In this document: positions 55,991-60,741 of the stretch, piece after piece
Layout: each line of letters opens with the position of its first letter
Numbering within the stretch: position 1 is the stretch's first letter
From: Ophiostoma sp. CBS 140.51
Lineage: Eukaryota; Ascomycota; Sordariomycetes; Ophiostomatales; Ophiostomataceae
Assembly: GCA_029298735.1 (NCBI GenBank)
Contig: JANSLP010000190.1
Span: 1 to 60,741 of the forward strand
DNA: 60,741 bases
Reading direction: 5' to 3'
Translations under genes and position numbers: made by a program
Notes under the pieces: model-generated
What the model was told of the DNA's origin: nothing
The model's input: only the letters and a program-made list of their open reading frames with translations
Database searches by the model: none

Positions 55991-56917
55991 TCTACACAGT
56001 CCTCTGTCTTCCTCTCTCCAGCAACCAGGTACTCCGGACAACAACCAACATAATCGTACTGCAACTCAGTAACGTCGTGCTCCACAGAGGCTTCCAACTC
56101 CGATGCCAATCTGCACAACTGCAAATCACACCGCTATGCGGCATGGCTGGTGTCGGTCGTCGTTGGGCCGTCGTCAGGTCTCCAGTTGTCGTCTGGCTCG
56201 TGGGTTCCGGATAGTCAGGAGGGGGGGAGAAGCTGTCATTGTTCTCAGTCGTTCAGTCGTTCACGTTTGATAAAGTAATAGAAATAACGTCACGGATTGT
56301 GTAAGCAGGGCAGAGTATGTTGGGATGGATCGACATTTATCGATAATTTCTTCTTTATTTTCTTGGTCGACAAGTCAAATTTATCTTTGAAGAAATTGCA
56401 GCCAAAGAATTAAATTGGAGAAGCTATATAAAAAGCGTAAGAGAAAAGAAGAAATAAAAGAGAAAAGAAATAAAGACAAAAGTAGAGCGTACGAATAAAA
56501 AAGACAACAAGAAGAGAAGAAGATGAAGCGGAAACTATTTTCCCAACCAAGATGGGAAAAGAACAGATTTCCAAGAAAAGCAAGCGAGGAAATAAGACGA
56601 GTAAGATACAAGATATTCTGTAAGATACAAGTTGACAAGTTGAAAAAGAAATTTGGGGAAGGACTTTTGTGACAGGTTGTCGTCTCTATCTCTCATTCTT
56701 CTCCGCCTCGCTTCCGTCTGTCTCTTCTGTGCTTCCTCTCCTCTCCATTCCACTCCGTCTCTTTTGAATAATGTACCCCACAGGATGATGGGCTTTTCTC
56801 TTTTTCCCATGTGAGAGTGATGCAAAAAATACGCTATGCTATGATCCCAGAGTTAAGATGCAGAACAACAACACCAACCCAGCCACCGTTTTATTTTACT
56901 TGTGGCATGAACGCCGA
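55991..56917. other. Spacer between the decayed catalase and the deacetylase, no gene
   Basis: About 930 bp; the right half (56380-56880) is a Lys- and Phe-coding AT/purine-rich stretch that is the 3' flank of the deacetylase gene. Nothing further is supported. Confidence 0.4.
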
Positions 56918-59725
56918 CTACGGCAGTGGGGGCGCCCGCGGGTCCATCATGCACTGGTCCACTCGCATCAGCTGCTTTCCCGTCGCCTTGGCCAGCTGGA
57001 TAAACTGCCGCAGGTACTTGACCGTGTTGGGATACAGATAATGCATCACCACCAGGTTGCCACCCTTGGCCAGGTCCCGCTTGAAAGACTCGAGCTGTTT
57101 CTCGGGCGTCGACGAGAGACCCCAGAGCCAGTCCTCGACGTCGACGCTCCACATCACCACGTACGGGTCAGTGACGTTGAGGGCCAAGGCCAATCGCTGA
57201 CGCATGCGCGCGCCTTCGGTGCCAAAAGGCGGGCGGAAGTAGGGCGTGTGCATGCCGTTGAATGTCTTGGAAACGGCAGCAATGTCATTGTTGTACTCCC
57301 AGTCGATGGCGGCATAGTCGGCCAGCCCCTCCATCTTGGGGTGCGTAAACGAGTGCAGGGCAATCTGGTGGCCACGTGCCTGCATATCGAGATAGACAGT
57401 GGACAGGTTGGTTGACAGATCCTCGAGGGGTAGGCCCACAGTAAAGAACGTGACGTGAATGTTCTCGGACTTGACAATCTCGACAACTTCTTGGGCCAGG
57501 GCCGGGTCACCGTCGTCGATAGCAAAAGCAAACGAGTTGGGCCGCTTGCACGCAAACACGAGATTGCCCGAGGGAAGCTTGTTGGGGACCTTGAAGCCTT
57601 CGGGCACAGAGGGAACAATCTCAATCTTGTGAAGCGTGGTCGAGTCCAAGGTATAGAACCCCTTGAAGGCAAAGGTAACGACGCGGCTCAGGTCCACGTT
57701 AAAGTGCGAAATGGGCATGTAAATGTCTGTGTCTGACGCATACCGGCTGGCCTCGAGTGAGTCCCACGTCTCCGGATAGGGTGCGACCTTGGGGTTGCAG
57801 TCCTTGTTGGCCTGCTGCAGCGAGATAGTAAACTTGTTGCTGCCGCTGTACGGGATATGCAGGTACGCATCCTTGAACGCCGTAATGTCGGCACACTTAT
57901 CGGCTAGCGATGAGTACCACGCCAGGTCCGAATCGTTGGTCGACAGCTTGACCGTGTTGTCTTTTATCACGGACGTCACACAGTCCTCATCGCAGCCGTG
58001 CCACTGGCCCAGCTCGTTGCTGTCTGGGTCGGTGAACTGGTCAATCAAGAGTGTCGAGCTAGCAGAGCCCGTCTCAGCCGGCGCGGGCACCGAGTATTGT
58101 GTTTGTGGGTTGACGGGGTGGGCCGGCGCCGGGAACTCGGAGGCGCGCGTACCGCAGTAAAAGGACATAGGACCAAACGTCACAGGCTCGGTGAGCGAGG
58201 TAAAGTAAATCATGGACACCTTGGCCGCGTCAATCTTGGGGAATTTGCTGAGCGGGAACGAGTATGCTTGCAGAGTGCCGTCAAAGGTCCAGCCCAGCTC
58301 TGCAGTTGATAGTGTCTGCTGCTTGGTGTAGTTGCCGCTGTTGCAGATATCAACCGACGACAGCTGTACACTAAACTTGGTGCCGCGGGAAGCTTTGATC
58401 TTGAGTGAAATACCGCCATAGGCATCCACAGTGTCAACGCACGGCATCTGGCTGTAAAAGTATGAGTCCGTGTTGACGGGCTCAATCGAAACAGTATTGT
58501 CGTTGCTGACCACAATATTCTTCATTGTGCCGTCGTCGCTCGAGGGCTGGTACATGGAGTTGTAGTACAGGAAAGTCAGCCGTGACTGCGACTCCCAATC
58601 GTCAATCAGCAGGTCCTTGCAGGACTCGGCCGATGTGGGCTTGGGCCGGTACGTTGTCGTGCTGATAATGGGCTTGCGTGTGGTCGTGGGCACCCCGATG
58701 GTGGTCTTGGGGATATTGGAGTGTGCCGAGCTGCGGTGGACATCGTCGTCGGCCCGGACGTGCAGCTTGGCATCACGTTTGGCGGCATCACGAGCGGCAG
58801 CTGCTGTTGAAGAAGCCGCCAGGGGGTAGACAATGGGGGCAAAAGATTCAAAAGAAGGGATAGAAAAGGCAGAAGAAGAAACAGCAGAAGAAGCAGGCTG
58901 CGGCAAAGACGAAGAAGAATCGGAATCAGATGTAGACGGCCCATCAGCCGGTGACGCCTTGCGGTTGTTCCTCTCAAAGAGGCCGGGCACGTCTTTTACG
59001 GACGGCGTCGCCGGGTCTTGTACAGAATTAGGCTTCAAAGCGGGTGGCTCTAGCATAGTTAGATAACGTTCGGGGTGTGTTTATTTTCATCGTGAGCACA
59101 GCCTTCGAACTCACCTTGGACCGCCCGCGCCTCAAGGTTGCGGCACACAAACTTGAGATCACTCAGCGTGTACGCCCCAACCTTGCTGAAGCTGGCGAAA
59201 ACCAGCCCCGAAATCGCGTCCAGGTTCGACGCCTCGTACACGCCCAGGTCCAGCGTCACCACCTGCTGCGTGCCTGTCAGTCCGGAAATGGCAAACCACT
59301 CGCTCGTGTAGTTGGCCGCGCTGCATCCACCCGACACTGCCGTCTTTGTCTGCAGCTCCAGCGTGAAGTCGGTGCCGGCCGGGTACGTGAGCGTGAACTG
59401 GAGGCCTCCGTAGCCCTGCGACTTGGCCTGCGTGCAGGGGAACGTCTCGTAAAAGTACGAGTTGGCGTCCTTGGGCGTGAACTGCAGAATGCCGCCCGAA
59501 GCCGCGATGGAGGTCATGCTCTGGTCGTCTGATATGGGTTAGAGAAGCTTTCATTTGATTTCAAGATCAAGAGTACCTACCACTCGCGGGGTTGTTCAGG
59601 CTGTTGGTCAGGCTGGCAAAGTTGGCAAAGTTGTCAATCTGCAGGTCCGCAGAGCACTTGGTGGCCGCGACATCGGCTTGCACGCCAGCCACAAGAAGGG
59701 CAGCGAGCATCTGCTTGGCATACAT
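56918..59725 (-). CDS. Secreted polysaccharide deacetylase (NodB fold) with repeated N-terminal modules
   Basis: Probably removes acetyl groups from chitin or another wall polysaccharide. Three exons: 59581-59725, 59115-59528 and 56918-59049; introns 52 and 65 nt, both with CTAAC branch sites; 896 residues. A signal peptide (MYAKQMLAALLVAGVQADVA) opens the protein. Two or three similar beta-rich modules follow: module 1 (about 25-185) and module 2 (about 310-480) share a YFY..PC, YGG and CxxxNY pattern, and module 3 (about 500-680) is more distant. A Ser/Ala-rich linker lies between 1 and 2. The C-terminal NodB domain keeps its motifs: AIDDG with D698/D699, HSFTHP with H752 and H756, RPPFGTEG, WSVDVEDW and LVVMHYLYP. 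The first motif reads AIDDG rather than the usual TFDDG but retains the metal-binding Asp. Upstream lie a TATATA box and a CT-rich leader. Confidence 0.9.
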
Positions 59726-59890
59726 GGTGAAGTGGTGATAAAGCAGGTGTGGGAAAGGGCTGCTGGAGAGGAAGAGACAAAGGGGAAAGGAGAGAGAAAA
59801 AGAAAGGGAAAGGGAAAAAAGAGGGAAAGGGGAAAAGAAACCAGATATGGCAGTACCTGCGAGCATGGCTACGGGCATATATACAATTCA
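59726..59890 (-). promoter_or_regulatory. Deacetylase core promoter: pyrimidine tract and TATA box
   Basis: The minus strand is nearly pure pyrimidine over about 59746-59845 (purine on the given strand), followed upstream by TATATA at about 59877-59883, some 155 bp before the start codon. A long homopurine/homopyrimidine mirror-prone run here could form triplex DNA, but it is also the usual fungal core promoter design. Confidence 0.6.
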
Positions 59891-60658
59891 ATGGCTTCTA
59901 TTCTAAACTACAATGGATCTCTTGGCAGAGCCGCGGAGCCGAGAAGATGTTCATCAGAACCAGAGACGGCATCTTTTCTCTACATCCGCCAGGTCCTTTT
60001 TCATCTATCTCGGTGGCATGGCATATGAGATGAAGCGACTTGTATGGAGCTGGGATGTTTCGTCTTAGATGTTGTTGTAAATATTTTTGTCTTATATTGG
60101 TCGTCTATTTTTTTCTTGTGCAAAAAGTATCTGCCCTGATTTATTTATCTCCATTTATTTGATTATTCTTTTTATTCTCTCGGCCTTCTACTGGACCCTT
60201 GTAGCCTCTTTGGATAATTTCTTTCAGGAACATCTTCATGGCATCCAAATCCGATCGTGTTCGCGGAGACAATTTGAATATGTGGGAAATATTTTAGATG
60301 GACACAAGAAAAATGGGAGAAAAGGCTGAATGAGGTAATATAAACAATCGTCCATACTGCGTAAGCCTGTGGGAGACATACAATGGGGGTAGTAAAATTC
60401 TCCGCCGTCGACCACACAAGACAATATGAATAAAGAGACGCACAAACTCGCCAGGAGGCAGGGACAGACACGAGCAACATCTTTGAGGGTCTTGGCAAGG
60501 CTTGTTTTTTCGCACTTTAAAGTACACGATCTGGGCCTGGCCATTGCCAAATGCCGAGACGAATGGAGCAACCCTGGCGTAGAGAGGGGAGAAAAGAAGT
60601 TATTGATTGCATTTTCTGGGCGTCAGTTTGACATTGTTTTAAGGTGCGGACGAGCAAA
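59891..60658. other. Right-end intergenic region, no gene
   Basis: About 770 bp upstream of the deacetylase. No supported gene. The sequence just before the terminal repeat could be the 3' end of a minus-strand gene lying beyond the window: reading the repeat as polyGln gives a short tail ending in a stop near 60628. Confidence 0.35.

Positions 60659-60741
<83 letters not shown>
60659..60741. repeat. GCTGTT hexanucleotide repeat cut by the window edge
   Basis: At least 83 bp of near-perfect GCTGTT units with a single interrupted unit (CTGTTTCTG) near 60690. On the minus strand one frame reads CAACAG, that is polyGln, ending QQQFARPHLKTMSN and a stop. It may be the C-terminal end of a polyGln protein or a free microsatellite; the rest is outside the window. 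Confidence 0.8.

Overview
The window reads as nuclear DNA of a filamentous ascomycete (Pezizomycotina, probably Sordariomycetes; this is inference from gene content and style). The evidence is short 49-133 nt introns with GT..AG ends and CTAAC-like branch sites, pyrimidine-rich leaders in front of start codons, long low-complexity tails, no operons, and housekeeping proteins that are recognisably fungal (Anp1, Fig4, Trs85, Chm7, Mtr3, Tti2, Syf1). I found sixteen protein genes, one decayed gene, one small inverted-repeat element and several simple repeats. No tRNA, rRNA, CRISPR or large transposon was found.

Layout. 0.5-5.8 kb: a 1786-residue Zn2Cys6 transcription factor (minus). 7.4-7.9 kb: an element with ~70 bp inverted ends and a very AT-rich core. 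8.0-10.0 kb: CCA-adding enzyme (minus), with three nested start codons. 10.0-15.2 kb: gene-poor. 15.2-15.7 kb: a small conserved-looking protein (plus). 16.3-18.9 kb: SYF1 splicing factor (minus), facing away from V-ATPase subunit D (plus, 19.9-21.2 kb, eight exons with two micro-exons). 21.6-22.5 kb: U1A/U2B''-type snRNP protein (minus). 22.9-28.1 kb: Gea/GBF1-type Arf GEF (minus). 29.8-31.8 kb: ANP1 mannosyltransferase with an unusual Ala/Gly/Pro tail (minus). 35.4-36.4 kb: exosome MTR3 (plus). 36.8-38.7 kb: TTI2 (plus), meeting FIG4 (minus, 38.7-43.0 kb) tail to tail. 43.5-45.1 kb: CHM7 (plus). 45.4-48.2 kb: TRS85 (minus). 49.0-50.1 kb: a His/Arg/Ser-rich unknown (minus). 52.9-55.7 kb: a mini-catalase gene and a decayed tandem copy. 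56.9-59.7 kb: a secreted polysaccharide deacetylase with repeated N-terminal modules (minus). The right edge ends in a GCTGTT hexanucleotide repeat.

The genes do not form a pathway cluster. Many act in the endomembrane system (Arf activation, TRAPP tethering, PI(3,5)P2 turnover, ESCRT-III, V-ATPase, Golgi mannosylation), but they are ordinary single-copy genes on both strands. The accessory character lies in 50-60.7 kb (mini-catalase duplication with decay, secreted deacetylase) and in the inverted-repeat element. No clearly new multi-gene system was found. The best leads are the inverted-repeat element, the conserved motif shared by the two catalase promoters, the modular deacetylase and the Golgi-enzyme tail.
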